The notes: generated by a model from the letters alone, not told the origin. Positions 9,493 through 15,847 are shown, counted from the first letter of the stretch. The stretch is 55,319 nt of DNA from an uncultured Peptococcaceae bacterium (GCA_937976375.1 CALJRU010000014.1:1-55319); one strand, 5' to 3'. Program-made: numbers and translations.

Positions 9493-9999
9493 TTACTTTC
9501 CACTTTGTGCAAGGGTTTCCTGAATCTTTGCGTTCTTCTTCTGAACGGATTCTTTCATGTTTTCTTTGTAGGCAATCAGTTTATCGCGCAGGCTGTCGTC
9601 GGCTGTTGCCAAAATCTGTACAGCCAGAAGGCCTGCGTTCTTTGCACCGTCAATCCCAACGGAAGCAACTGGAACGCCGGAAGGCATTTGCACAATGGCA
9701 TAGAGAGCATCCAGGCCATTCAGCGCGGTGGCATTGATCGGCACACCAATAACTGGCAAAACTGTTTTTGCTGCGATGACCCCTGGCAGATGCGCTGCCG
9801 CACCAGCACCAGCAATAATCACTTTCAAGCCGCGTTCAGCAGCTGTTTCAGCATAATTCAGCGTATCTTCCGGCGTACGATGTGCACTGGACACCTTCAC
9901 TTCATAGCCAACGCCAAATTCTTCCAGGATATCGACAGTTTTCTTCATTAGTGGGAAATCAGAGTCACTGCCCATCACAATTCCGACTTTTACATTCAT
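9493..9999 (-). CDS. purE: 5-(carboxyamino)imidazole ribonucleotide mutase
   Basis: PurE makes CAIR, either by moving the carboxyl group of N5-CAIR (class I, with PurK) or by direct carboxylation of AIR (class II). I start it at ATG 9999, behind GGAGGCAAAAAC, giving 168 residues that begin MNVKVGIVMGSDSDF. A longer open frame reaches into the riboswitch terminator and is unlikely to be translated. VSSAHRTPED and GAGAAAHLPG are the conserved active-site segments. The INATALNGLDALYAIVQMP stretch looks like class I. No purK lies in the operon, so either purK is elsewhere or the enzyme uses abundant CO2. It is the first gene after the riboswitch. Confidence 0.95.
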   Translation of the reverse strand: MNVKVGIVMGSDSDFPLMKKTVDILEEFGVGYEVKVSSAHRTPEDTLNYAETAAERGLKVIIAGAGAAAHLPGVIAAKTVLPVIGVPINATALNGLDALYAIVQMPSGVPVASVGIDGAKNAGLLAVQILATADDSLRDKLIAYKENMKESVQKKNAKIQETLAQSGK

Positions 10000-10021
10000 G
10001 TTTTTGCCTCCATTTCGATCA

Positions 10022-10103
10022 TCGCTCAAAAATAAAAAGCCCAAGGTGGATAGGTTCCTTCCTCTCTTCGTAAAGTGTAGGAAACCTACCCGCCTGGGCT
10101 TTT
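10022..10103 (-). terminator. Intrinsic terminator of the purine operon leader (attenuator)
   Basis: On the minus strand a long imperfect stem (10036-10103) pairs AAAGCCCAGG...GGTTTCC with GGAACC...TTGGGCTTT and runs into TTTTTATTTTT, 35 bases before the purE start. The 5' arm includes the GCCC that closes the conserved 3' end of the upstream aptamer. Aptamer and terminator are therefore mutually exclusive, the arrangement of a genetic ON switch. Confidence 0.85.
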
Positions 10104-10200
10104 ATCCCTTCGGTGTAGCAGCCAAGTGCCCATACCACTTGGTTGGAATGTTTCCACCCTAGGTATGCTTTCCCGCATGTTGACATATTCACATATATCC
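10088..10200 (-). promoter_or_regulatory. ykkC subtype 2 riboswitch aptamer, probably PRPP-sensing
   Basis: Read on the minus strand, the leader of purE contains CCTAGGGTGG, a hairpin CCAAGTG...CACTTGG, and then CACCGAAGGGATAAAAGCCC. The last segment closely matches the 3' consensus of ykkC-family RNAs. Subtype 2 of this family includes ppGpp sensors (usually ahead of amino-acid genes) and PRPP sensors (usually ahead of purine genes). The purE location therefore favours PRPP. I see no guanine aptamer combined with it, unlike the tandem guanine-PRPP arrangement known in some Bacillota. Ligand class is inferred from context, not shown by sequence alone. Confidence 0.85.
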
Positions 10201-10257
10201 AATGACGGTGATCTATTTCTTTCTTTAGCGCTAGTGCGCACATAATAGTACAGTATT

Positions 10258-10286
10258 ACTTTATCACAGCTGATGGTGAACGTCAA
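10258..10286 (-). promoter_or_regulatory. Promoter of the purine operon
   Basis: On the minus strand, TTGACG (10286-10281) is separated by 17 bases from TAAAGT (10263-10258). It lies about 60 bases upstream of the aptamer and is the only good sigma-A-like promoter found before purE. Confidence 0.65.
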
Positions 10287-10318
10287 CGCTCCAACAAAAA
10301 AAGCGCCGACTTTTACAC

Positions 10319-10678
10319 CTAAAAAGCATCAGGAAAGTGTTCCAGCTGTGCCGACTTTCCCTCGCCGACGACGGTGATCACGTCAAAGCGACAGGCGTGG
10401 GCCTGATAGCGCGGGTGCGCCTGCAAAAACTGCCTGGCCGCCGCACGAATGCGCTTCTGTTTGCGCACGTCCACCGTTTCAATCGGGTGGCCAAAGTCAC
10501 AGTCATGCTTGCTGCGCACCTCGGTGAACACCACAACGCCATCACGCGCCAGGGAAACGATGTCGATCTCCCCTTGACGGGTGCGATAATTGCGCGCCAA
10601 AATGCGATGGCGCTGCGCACGCAGAAAACGCTCCGCCTGCTTTTCACTGGCGCGGCCAAAATCCTGCCGCGCGTCCAT
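10319..10678 (-). CDS. yraN: YraN/UPF0102 family protein, predicted nuclease fold
   Basis: The 119-residue protein has the length and motifs of UPF0102. GEIDIVSLARDG near residue 36 and VVFTEVRSKHDCDFGHP form the acidic and lysine residues typical of the restriction-endonuclease-like (VRR/archaeal Holliday-junction resolvase-type) fold, here E-x-D...E-x-R-x-K. Its cellular role is not established. Its ATG shares one base with the stop of the upstream yqeY gene (TAATG), which implies translational coupling. It ends about 30 bases before the purine promoter. Confidence 0.88.
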   Translation of the reverse strand: MDARQDFGRASEKQAERFLRAQRHRILARNYRTRQGEIDIVSLARDGVVVFTEVRSKHDCDFGHPIETVDVRKQKRIRAAARQFLQAHPRYQAHACRFDVITVVGEGKSAQLEHFPDAF

Positions 10679-11112
10679 TAAAAGAGACTGCTGACGACTT
10701 TGTTGATTTCCTTGCCATCGGCTTTGCCGGAAAGGGCTGGCATAACCACCTTCATGATGGCGCCTTTGTTCTTAGGATCGATGGCGATGCCGTTTTCTTC
10801 AAGCAGCTTCAGCACTTCAGCCTTGATTTCGTCGTCGCTCAGCTGTTTTGGCATGTACTGTTCCAGCACAGCCAGTTCCGCTTCGAGTTCTTCCAGCTTA
10901 TCAGGACGGCCCTTGGACATCTCGATGGCTTCCTTCACCTGCTTCACCTGCTTGGCAACAGCCTTGGCGCTGTCGGCTTCAGTTGGCTCCTGACCCAATT
11001 CCTTCTTAATATAGATCAGATCGGAAAGAATATTGGTAATGACCTTGTTTTTCAGTTTGTCCTTTTCCTTCAAGGCCTTCATTTTTTCTTTTCTGAAATC
11101 ATCGTATAACAT
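10678..11112 (-). CDS. yqeY: GatB/YqeY domain protein
   Basis: This 144-residue protein is a stand-alone YqeY domain, related to the tRNA-binding tail of the GatB subunit of the tRNA amidotransferase. It starts MLYDDFRKEKMKALKEKDKL and contains LEAELAVLEQYMPKQLSDDEI and the C-terminal GKADGKEINKVVSSLF, both typical. The likely role is RNA or tRNA-related, but no specific reaction is proven for the family. A GGAGGATGC sequence precedes the ATG. It overlaps yraN by one base. Confidence 0.92.
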   Translation of the reverse strand: MLYDDFRKEKMKALKEKDKLKNKVITNILSDLIYIKKELGQEPTEADSAKAVAKQVKQVKEAIEMSKGRPDKLEELEAELAVLEQYMPKQLSDDEIKAEVLKLLEENGIAIDPKNKGAIMKVVMPALSGKADGKEINKVVSSLF

Positions 11113-11127
11113 TGTTCTGCATCCTCC

Positions 11128-11168
11128 TTAACAAATAAAGAATGTAGAATTGCACGCAATTCTACATT
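11128..11168 (-). terminator. Terminator after the zinc-finger protein pair
   Basis: A perfect 12-bp inverted repeat, AATGTAGAATTG and CAATTCTACATT around a 4-base loop (11141-11168), is followed on the minus strand by CTTTATTTGTT. The T-run is modest. It separates the 11178 gene from yqeY. Confidence 0.65.
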
Positions 11169-11177
11169 GTTCGTCGA

Positions 11178-11768
11178 TCAATTATTTAATGGCTGTTCGG
11201 CATCCGACTTTGGTGCCTTCTTTGAGAAAAACGCCGCCTTCACAGCTTTCAGCATGAAGGAAAACGCCATGCCCACCATGGTGACCACAGGGTACATAAT
11301 CGCACAAACGCTAAACAGCGCGATGCGTTTGGCAGGTTTTTCATTAAGCTTGTAGCCAGTGCCGTGGCACGTTGGGCAAAAACCTTCCAATTTTCTGCGG
11401 CGCATTTCGCCAGCGGTCAGCACAGCGCGGCCGCCGCATTCTGGGCATTTTTCATGTTCAGTGGTGGTGACCACGGTTTCGCGGTAAATGACGCCATAAC
11501 CGTCGCACACAGGGCATACTTTTTCGGTGACAACCTCGCGGCCATCGACCATCTGCACCTGCTGCACACGACCCTGCTTGCAGTTTGGATTGTCACAAGG
11601 GCGTTCTTCAACGTGTTTTTTAGAAACCTTGCGTGTAATCACGCCTTTGCCCTTACACGTTGGGCATGGGAGCAGTTCATCCTCCCGGCAGCGTCCAGGC
11701 AGCACCCCTGCGCCATGGCATGTTTCACACTGGGAAGCAACTTTTGGAAAGAAAGAAGATTTATTCAT
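11178..11768 (-). CDS. Zinc-ribbon protein with DnaJ-like CxxCxGxG repeats and a C-terminal membrane segment
   Basis: The 196-residue product is not a J protein: there is no J domain. It has CETCHGAG near residue 17, CPTCKGKG near 35, CDNPNCKQG near 58, CPVCDGYG near 85, CPECGGRA and CPTCHGTG near 130. These CxxCxGxG-type motifs resemble the two zinc centres of DnaJ, though the third is irregular. A hydrophobic stretch from about residue 147 to 173 could be a transmembrane segment. A short basic tail follows. Its smaller neighbour at 11787 shares the layout. The function is unknown; binding unfolded protein or disulfide chemistry at the membrane are possibilities suggested only by the DnaJ zinc domain. 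Confidence 0.8.
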   Translation of the reverse strand: MNKSSFFPKVASQCETCHGAGVLPGRCREDELLPCPTCKGKGVITRKVSKKHVEERPCDNPNCKQGRVQQVQMVDGREVVTEKVCPVCDGYGVIYRETVVTTTEHEKCPECGGRAVLTAGEMRRRKLEGFCPTCHGTGYKLNEKPAKRIALFSVCAIMYPVVTMVGMAFSFMLKAVKAAFFSKKAPKSDAEQPLNN

Positions 11769-11786
11769 GGATCAGCCTCCAATCCC

Positions 11787-12029
11787 TTAGAATAACAGCA
11801 GCGCGCAAACGACGATCACTGCTACGACAACCACTGCTGTACCGACCAAACCACCAACGTTCTTTTCGACAATGGTGCCTTTGCCGCCACAATAATCACA
11901 TGGAATCGGTGCACAGTCCGTGCCGTCTGCATTGCAGCATTCTACCGCCCCTCTGCCTTCACACACAGGGCAAACATATTCTTTATAGAACGGATAGTTT
12001 TTGGTATATTTTCTATGTTCGGTACTCAT
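11787..12029 (-). CDS. Small zinc-motif protein with a C-terminal membrane anchor
   Basis: This 80-residue protein has CPVCEGRGAVECC near residue 20 and CDYCGGKGTI near residue 43, each with the CxxCxGxG form of a DnaJ zinc centre. A strongly hydrophobic tail, GLVGTAVVVVAVIVVCALLLF, occupies the last 21 residues. This suggests a tail-anchored protein with the zinc domain in the cytoplasm. GGAGGGACTTTG precedes the ATG. It lies 18 bases upstream of the larger zinc protein at 11178, so the two are probably cotranscribed. I do not recognise a named family. Confidence 0.78.
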   Translation of the reverse strand: MSTEHRKYTKNYPFYKEYVCPVCEGRGAVECCNADGTDCAPIPCDYCGGKGTIVEKNVGGLVGTAVVVVAVIVVCALLLF

Positions 12030-12193
12030 CGCAAAGTCCCTCCAAACTTTTTTCTATTCCAATAAAATTAGTATAACACAGCGCTATTTCATGCGCAAGC
12101 AAAGCCCCGGCGATGCTTTTTATCATAAAATAATTTTGGCAGAAAACGCCCACGGATTTTTACATATTCTTTTCTCTTTTTCTTGAAAAGCCC

Positions 12194-12222
12194 TTGATTT
12201 TTCCGCGTCTATCTGCTATTCT
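12194..12222 (+). promoter_or_regulatory. Promoter of rpmB
   Basis: TTGATT at 12194-12199, a 17-base spacer, then TATTCT at 12217-12222. It is about 40 bases ahead of the rpmB start codon. Confidence 0.6.
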
Positions 12223-12262
12223 AGTCAAGTATGATTTTACAGATGTTAAAGGAGGTTTTGTA

Positions 12263-12454
12263 ATGTCCAGAAAATGCGATATTTGTGGTAAAGGTACTGC
12301 AACCGGCATGCAAGTTAGCCACTCTCATATCAGAAACAAGAAAACGTGGAAGCCTAACATTCAGAAGGTTCGTGTTGTAGTTGACGGAACCCCTAAGAAA
12401 CTGAATGTCTGCACCCGCTGCTTGCGTTCCAACAAAGTACAGCGTGCAAAGTAA
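12263..12454 (+). CDS. rpmB: 50S ribosomal protein L28
   Basis: L28 is a component of the large ribosomal subunit. I start it at ATG 12263, behind AAAGGAGG, giving 63 residues; the longer open frame runs back into the promoter. CDICGK near residue 5 and CTRCLRSNK near residue 51 form the zinc-binding four-cysteine type. QVSHSHIRNKKTWKPN is the family core. It is monocistronic, flanked by its own promoter and a strong terminator, as is common for rpmB in Bacillota. Confidence 0.97.
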   Translation: MSRKCDICGKGTATGMQVSHSHIRNKKTWKPNIQKVRVVVDGTPKKLNVCTRCLRSNKVQRAK

Positions 12455-12481
12455 TATGCCGAAAAACCTTAAACGAGACAT

Positions 12482-12536
12482 AAAAATAGGTCTATTGATG
12501 AGCGAGTCGACCGCTTATCAATAGGCCTATTTTTAT
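12482..12536 (+). terminator. Terminator of rpmB
   Basis: A 23-bp stem (AAAAATAGG...GAGCG with CGCTT...CCTATTTTT, two wobble positions) and a short loop, starting about 28 bases after the rpmB stop. Its A/T-rich ends on both arms could make it work in both directions. Confidence 0.8.
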
Positions 12537-12649
12537 AGCCTTCTTTCCCTGAAACAAGAAATGGCTCAATGAAGCTCTTTTCGGCGTTTTACAATGCGGT
12601 GAAAAACGATAAAATCGCCCCATTACCACTACACAATCGCTACACACAC

Positions 12650-12684
12650 AAACCTCTGTGCTTTATTTGCACAGAGGTTTTATA
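12650..12684 (+). terminator. Isolated hairpin with terminator-like form
   Basis: AAACCTCTGTGC pairs with GCACAGAGGTTT around a 7-base loop, followed by TATAGG. No gene on the plus strand ends just before it. The gap 12455-12708 holds this hairpin and the rpmB terminator but no supportable gene. Confidence 0.4.
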
Positions 12685-12707
12685 GGTAAAAAAGGATTAA
12701 TCTAGCC

Positions 12708-12746
12708 CATCAAACGAAAAAGAGCCAACCTTATCGGTTAGCTCTT
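12708..12746 (-). terminator. Terminator of the toxin-antitoxin pair
   Basis: On the minus strand AGAGCTAACC pairs with GGTTGGCTCT around GATAA, followed by TTTTTCGTTT. The stem starts a few bases past the antitoxin stop codon. Confidence 0.8.
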
Positions 12747-12750
12747 ATAC

Positions 12751-13029
12751 TCACTTTGGAACAAATTCAATTTTCAGCGTCATTCCCATCCCGTCGGCCA
12801 GTCGTTTAAGGAGATTGATGGATGGGTTTCGTGTTCCATTTTCCAGCTTACTGATATCCGCTTGGTTGATACCAGTACGTTCGGCCAATTCTTTTTGAGT
12901 GAGATGCTGAGAGGTCCTTGCCTCTACGATCGCTTTGATGATATCCATTTCCGGCTGAATTGCTTCGTATTCTTTTGCAAACTCAGGATCTTGCAATTGC
13001 TCCTGCAAATAAGTATTAAGTGTTTTCAT
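12751..13029 (-). CDS. HigA-type antitoxin, XRE-family DNA-binding protein
   Basis: From ATG 13029 the product has 92 residues. The helix-turn-helix is TQKELAERTGINQADISKLE followed by NGTRNPS, with a short N-terminal extension. The protein would neutralise the toxin encoded just upstream and bind the operator ahead of the pair. The ATG is supported by GGAGCG eight bases upstream; an in-frame TTG at 13047 would overlap the toxin more but has a weaker context. The toxin ORF end overlaps this gene's start by 14 bases, so the pair is one operon in toxin-first order, as in higBA. Confidence 0.88.
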   Translation of the reverse strand: MKTLNTYLQEQLQDPEFAKEYEAIQPEMDIIKAIVEARTSQHLTQKELAERTGINQADISKLENGTRNPSINLLKRLADGMGMTLKIEFVPK

Positions 13030-13375
13030 AACTCTCGCTCCGTTCAATATAAGATTTTCTTCTTTTGATGGCTAAATCAATTTCGTTTTTAGGAGTCTTC
13101 TGCGTCTTTTTTACAAAACCATTTGTAAGAATGATACGTTGATTATAGTAGAAAAAATATAAAACTCGTGTAATATTATTTCCAAATTTACATCGTATTT
13201 CAAAGATGCCATCCTGAAGGTGCTTGCTGTATGGCTCTCTAAGACTATTACCCTTTTCGGAAAGGATCCCCAACAATCCTAACAGTTTGGCACGCATCTT
13301 GTTGTCCAACGAATCAAGAAAAATCTCAACAGGCTTCTCCCCGTTCTCACCTTCATAGAATATTACATCAAACAT
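13016..13375 (-). CDS. HigB-type toxin, phage Gp49-like (RelE/ParE superfamily)
   Basis: The product, 119 residues from ATG 13375, has the Gp49/DUF891 pattern: PVEIFLDSLDNKMRAKLLGLL, then PYSKHLQDGIFEIRCKFGNNITRVLYFF, and FVKKTQKTPKNEIDLA. The FEIR...RVLYF core is the mRNA-interferase-like fold of HigB toxins. These toxins cleave ribosome-bound mRNA, which is family knowledge and not shown here. Two ATGs six bases apart could start it; 13375 has the better spacing from GAGGTG. It is followed with overlap by the antitoxin gene. No recombinase or transposase lies nearby. Confidence 0.88.
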   Translation of the reverse strand: MFDVIFYEGENGEKPVEIFLDSLDNKMRAKLLGLLGILSEKGNSLREPYSKHLQDGIFEIRCKFGNNITRVLYFFYYNQRIILTNGFVKKTQKTPKNEIDLAIKRRKSYIERSESYENT

Positions 13376-13396
13376 CAACATCTCACCTCACTGTTA

Positions 13397-13420
13397 TTAT
13401 ATGGCATATATACCATATAA
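13397..13420 (-). promoter_or_regulatory. Palindromic operator of the toxin-antitoxin pair
   Basis: TTATATGG and CCATATAA flank an 8-base AT core about 22 bases before the toxin start. The 24-bp dyad is the likely binding site for the antitoxin dimer, giving autorepression. The assignment rests on position and symmetry. Confidence 0.65.
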
Positions 13421-13473
13421 TCAAGAAAAATACTGCTAAATAAACTAATAGTAATCGACCGCCCATGTGCTGC

Positions 13474-13506
13474 AAAAAATCCTGCCGCGTTCGGCAGGAT
13501 TTTTTC
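13474..13506 (-). terminator. Terminator, probably for the CPBP gene
   Basis: AAAAAATCCTGCCG and CGGCAGGATTTTTT form a perfect stem with a 4-base loop. It lies five bases past the 13511 stop and could also stop transcription from the other direction. Confidence 0.85.
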
Positions 13507-13510
13507 ATCA

Positions 13511-14173
13511 TTATATAAGGCTGAAGATGGCGTGGATGTATACCACCAGCCAGAGGCTGTCGCTTTTCTTATAGATCAGTGCAATGATGGTCCCGACGAC
13601 CATGCCAAATATTGCCATTGGCACCACTGCAAAGAGCGTGGAGGTGCCGCTCACAACGATGGCACGTATGCCGAAGCTGGCGCCCCAAGCCAAGCCACTG
13701 AACAGGTAGGCCCATTGGCCGCAGCCAGCCTTGTCGAGCCAGGAAAAGAACAGTCCGCGAAAGAGCAGTTCTTCGACGAAGCCAGCGATGATCAAGGCGT
13801 GCAGAATTTCGTACACGTCAACGGCGCTGACAGGCTCTTTCAAATAGACAGCAGCGACGAAAATCAGCGCCCCTACCACCATCCACAGCATTTGGCCTTT
13901 GCTTCGCAGTGCCAGAGCTGAAAACATCTGACGGCGGTCAAAAATCAGGCAGACGAGCACGGTGCCTATGAGTAGCGGCACATCAATATGCAGCGCCAGG
14001 ATGGGCACCAAACCGCCGGTGACATCCGCCATATCGATCATCAGGCGCTTGGAATCAGCAAACAGGGTGACGGCATCAAACAAGGCGTATACAACGACCA
14101 GAAACAACACCCATTTTGTAAGCGTCGGTCTAGAAATTTGCGACAGCACTTGTTTTGGATTATCGATTGTCAC
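13511..14173 (-). CDS. CPBP-family intramembrane protein (CAAX protease / bacteriocin-processing type)
   Basis: From GTG 14173, behind AAGGAGG, the product has 220 residues and about six to seven hydrophobic segments. Motif 1, EELLFRGLFFSW, is present near residue 137 with the paired glutamates and the arginine. The C-terminal IHAIFSLI resembles motif 3. The usual central F-x-x-x-H motif is not clear: SFGIRAIV stands where FGxxH is expected, so catalysis is uncertain. Members of this family act as intramembrane proteases or, in some cases, as immunity-like proteins. The gene stands alone, with no bacteriocin gene visible next to it. Confidence 0.8.
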   Translation of the reverse strand: MTIDNPKQVLSQISRPTLTKWVLFLVVVYALFDAVTLFADSKRLMIDMADVTGGLVPILALHIDVPLLIGTVLVCLIFDRRQMFSALALRSKGQMLWMVVGALIFVAAVYLKEPVSAVDVYEILHALIIAGFVEELLFRGLFFSWLDKAGCGQWAYLFSGLAWGASFGIRAIVVSGTSTLFAVVPMAIFGMVVGTIIALIYKKSDSLWLVVYIHAIFSLI

Positions 14174-14245
14174 ACGTTTCGCCTCCTTATCATCATTTCC
14201 ATAGGATGAAAGTATTGTACCGCAACTCGCCCGCTGGCGCAATGG

Positions 14246-14290
14246 TCATAAAAAATACGCCTTCCGCACGTGGCGAAAAGCGTATTTTCA
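14246..14290 (-). terminator. Terminator of a small minus-strand transcription unit
   Basis: On the minus strand GAAAATACGC pairs with GCGTATTTTT around a loop containing a smaller CGCC...GGCG pairing. It is followed by TTTTTTATG. It lies about 110 bases past the small ORF at 14399-14476. Confidence 0.7.
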
Positions 14291-14398
14291 ATTTTAAATT
14301 TAGGTTTCAATTCTCAGTTCTTTCTTATAAAACTCAAGAAAAACTTTTTCTACAGTCGTTCGTTCATTGACTTATTGCGTTCTGCACAACAGGTCGCC

Positions 14399-14476
14399 TC
14401 AGCGACAAAAGACATATCCTTTTAATCTTGCATAGCAATAAGCAATTTCATTAAGCAATTGCATGGAATGAAACAA
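14399..14476 (-). CDS. Candidate 25-residue small protein
   Basis: A TTG at 14476 follows a strong ribosome binding site, AAGGAGG at 14490-14484, with an ideal 7-base gap. The frame encodes 25 residues: F-H-S-M-Q-L-L-N-E-I-A-Y-C-Y-A and a basic end, R-L-K-G-Y-V-F-C-R. It could form an amphipathic helix. A perfect TATAAT lies 31 bases upstream. I know no family for it. The same transcript also holds a GTCGC-TGAG-GCGAC hairpin and could instead be a regulatory RNA. Confidence 0.4.
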   Translation of the reverse strand: MFHSMQLLNEIAYCYARLKGYVFCR

Positions 14477-14506
14477 CGAACCGCCTCCTTCTCTTTTGTT
14501 GTATTC

Positions 14507-14535
14507 ATTATAGCACGTATAAAAGGGATAATCTA
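14507..14535 (-). promoter_or_regulatory. Promoter of the small transcription unit
   Basis: TATAAT at 14512-14507 with a 17-base spacer to TAGATT (three of six consensus bases). The transcript would run to the terminator at 14246-14290, about 250 bases. The remaining sequence between 14540 and 14700 is AT-rich and shows no gene. Confidence 0.55.
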
Positions 14536-14702
14536 TAAAATTTAGTGACAGTTCTGGCAATTTCTTTTTAAAATTCTGTTAAGATCTTAAACAAACCTTT
14601 CTCCACTGATTTTCTTCCCCATCATAAAAAATGTTAACCATCAGGACAAGGGGCTGTCTATCCTTTGCATCTAATAATTTATTGACAATTACAGATTCAA
14701 TA

Positions 14703-14731
14703 TTGACGCCTTTCCATGCAAATTGTAATAT
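14703..14731 (+). promoter_or_regulatory. Promoter of mutY
   Basis: TTGACG, 17 bases, TAATAT. It is about 50 bases before the TTG start of mutY. A second TTGACA at 14682 has no matching -10 element. Confidence 0.65.
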
Positions 14732-14779
14732 TATCTGTAGCGATCAATTCGCGCAACGTTTTTCACGGGAGGCATTCAA

Positions 14780-15847
14780 TTGAGCACTTTTTCTCTGCCT
14801 GCGACGGCATTCGCTGATCAAATGCTGAACTGGTATGATGAAAATCGCCGTGTTTTGCCATGGCGTGAAAATCCCATTCCTTATTATGTATGGTTATCCG
14901 AAATCATGCTGCAGCAAACACAAGTGCAGACAGTGATTCCTTATTTCACGCGGTTCATCGCCGCACTGCCGAGCATTGCAGATCTCGCAGAGGTGACACC
15001 CACCCAGCTCCACAAATTGTGGGAGGGGCTGGGCTACTACTCGCGTGCAGACCGTCTTCGTGAAGCAGCCCAGCTGCTTGTTGAACAGTACAATGGCCTT
15101 TTGCCTGAAACGTACAGCGAGCTGCTAACGCTGCCTGGCATCGGCCCTTATACGGCAGGCGCCATTGCCTCGATCGCATTTGGCGAACGTGTCTGCGCCG
15201 TTGATGGCAATGTACTGCGCATTCTCAGCCGAATCACTGCCTACGATGGCCCCATCAATGTGGCATCAAGTGCCAAGCCTTTGAAAGAGCTGGCCCAGTC
15301 ACTGGTGCCCGGGCATCGTCCTGGCGATTTTAACCAATCGCTGATGGATCTTGGCGCCAGCATCTGCAGTGCCAATGGCACCCCGCATTGTGAACGCTGT
15401 CCCGTTAAGGAACATTGCAAAGCATACGCACAGCAGCTGACATGGCTGCTGCCAGTCAAAAAAGCAAAGAAACCTCGCACGATCGAACATCATTCCATCG
15501 TCGTCATCACCTCCGGTTCTCAGGTTTGGCTTCACCAGCGTCCAGCCAAGATGCTTCTTGCAGGACTCTGGGAATTTCTGGATCTTCCGGAGGATTTGTC
15601 GCGCGATGAACTGTGCCAACATCTGAAAGGCCTCGGCCTTGTGCCCCAGACAATCAAAGATCTTGGTCCCGCCAAACATCTTTTCACCCACAAAGAGTGG
15701 CAGATGCATGGATGGCACATCATGCTGGATACGCCTCGTCCTTTCGGCGATGGTATTTGGGTGGACATTTCTGCGCTTTCCACAACCTACGCAATGGCAG
15801 GAGCGCTTTCTTCGTATCGCACACAGCTATTTGAGAACTTGCTCTAG
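14780..15847 (+). CDS. mutY: A/G-specific adenine glycosylase
   Basis: MutY removes adenine mispaired with 8-oxoguanine, protecting against oxidative mutation. The 355 residues match the family. RVLPWRENPIPYYVWLSEIMLQQTQV carries the catalytic Glu. LPGIGPYTAGAIASIAFG near residue 114 is the helix-hairpin-helix, followed by AVDGNVLRILSR with the catalytic Asp. C-x6-C-x2-C-x5-C, around CERCPVKEHC, binds the 4Fe-4S cluster. The Nudix-like C-terminal domain includes KHLFTHKEWQMHGW. Initiation is at TTG behind GGGAGG. It is followed nine bases later by the LCP gene, likely the same transcript. Confidence 0.95.
   Translation: MSTFSLPATAFADQMLNWYDENRRVLPWRENPIPYYVWLSEIMLQQTQVQTVIPYFTRFIAALPSIADLAEVTPTQLHKLWEGLGYYSRADRLREAAQLLVEQYNGLLPETYSELLTLPGIGPYTAGAIASIAFGERVCAVDGNVLRILSRITAYDGPINVASSAKPLKELAQSLVPGHRPGDFNQSLMDLGASICSANGTPHCERCPVKEHCKAYAQQLTWLLPVKKAKKPRTIEHHSIVVITSGSQVWLHQRPAKMLLAGLWEFLDLPEDLSRDELCQHLKGLGLVPQTIKDLGPAKHLFTHKEWQMHGWHIMLDTPRPFGDGIWVDISALSTTYAMAGALSSYRTQLFENLL

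Noticed and set aside
8221..9951. Plus-strand open frame of 576 codons
   Set aside because: It lies wholly opposite purB and purE and has no known domain.
10034..10103. ZTP (pfl) riboswitch on the plus strand, because of CCGCCTGGGC
   Set aside because: The plus-strand match is only this short 3' segment; the other ZTP parts are missing and no purine gene follows on that strand. The minus-strand ykkC reading explains the whole block.
10086..10286. Small minus-strand open frames across the purE leader
   Set aside because: They lie in the aptamer and terminator and have no ribosome binding site; the RNA structure explains the conservation.
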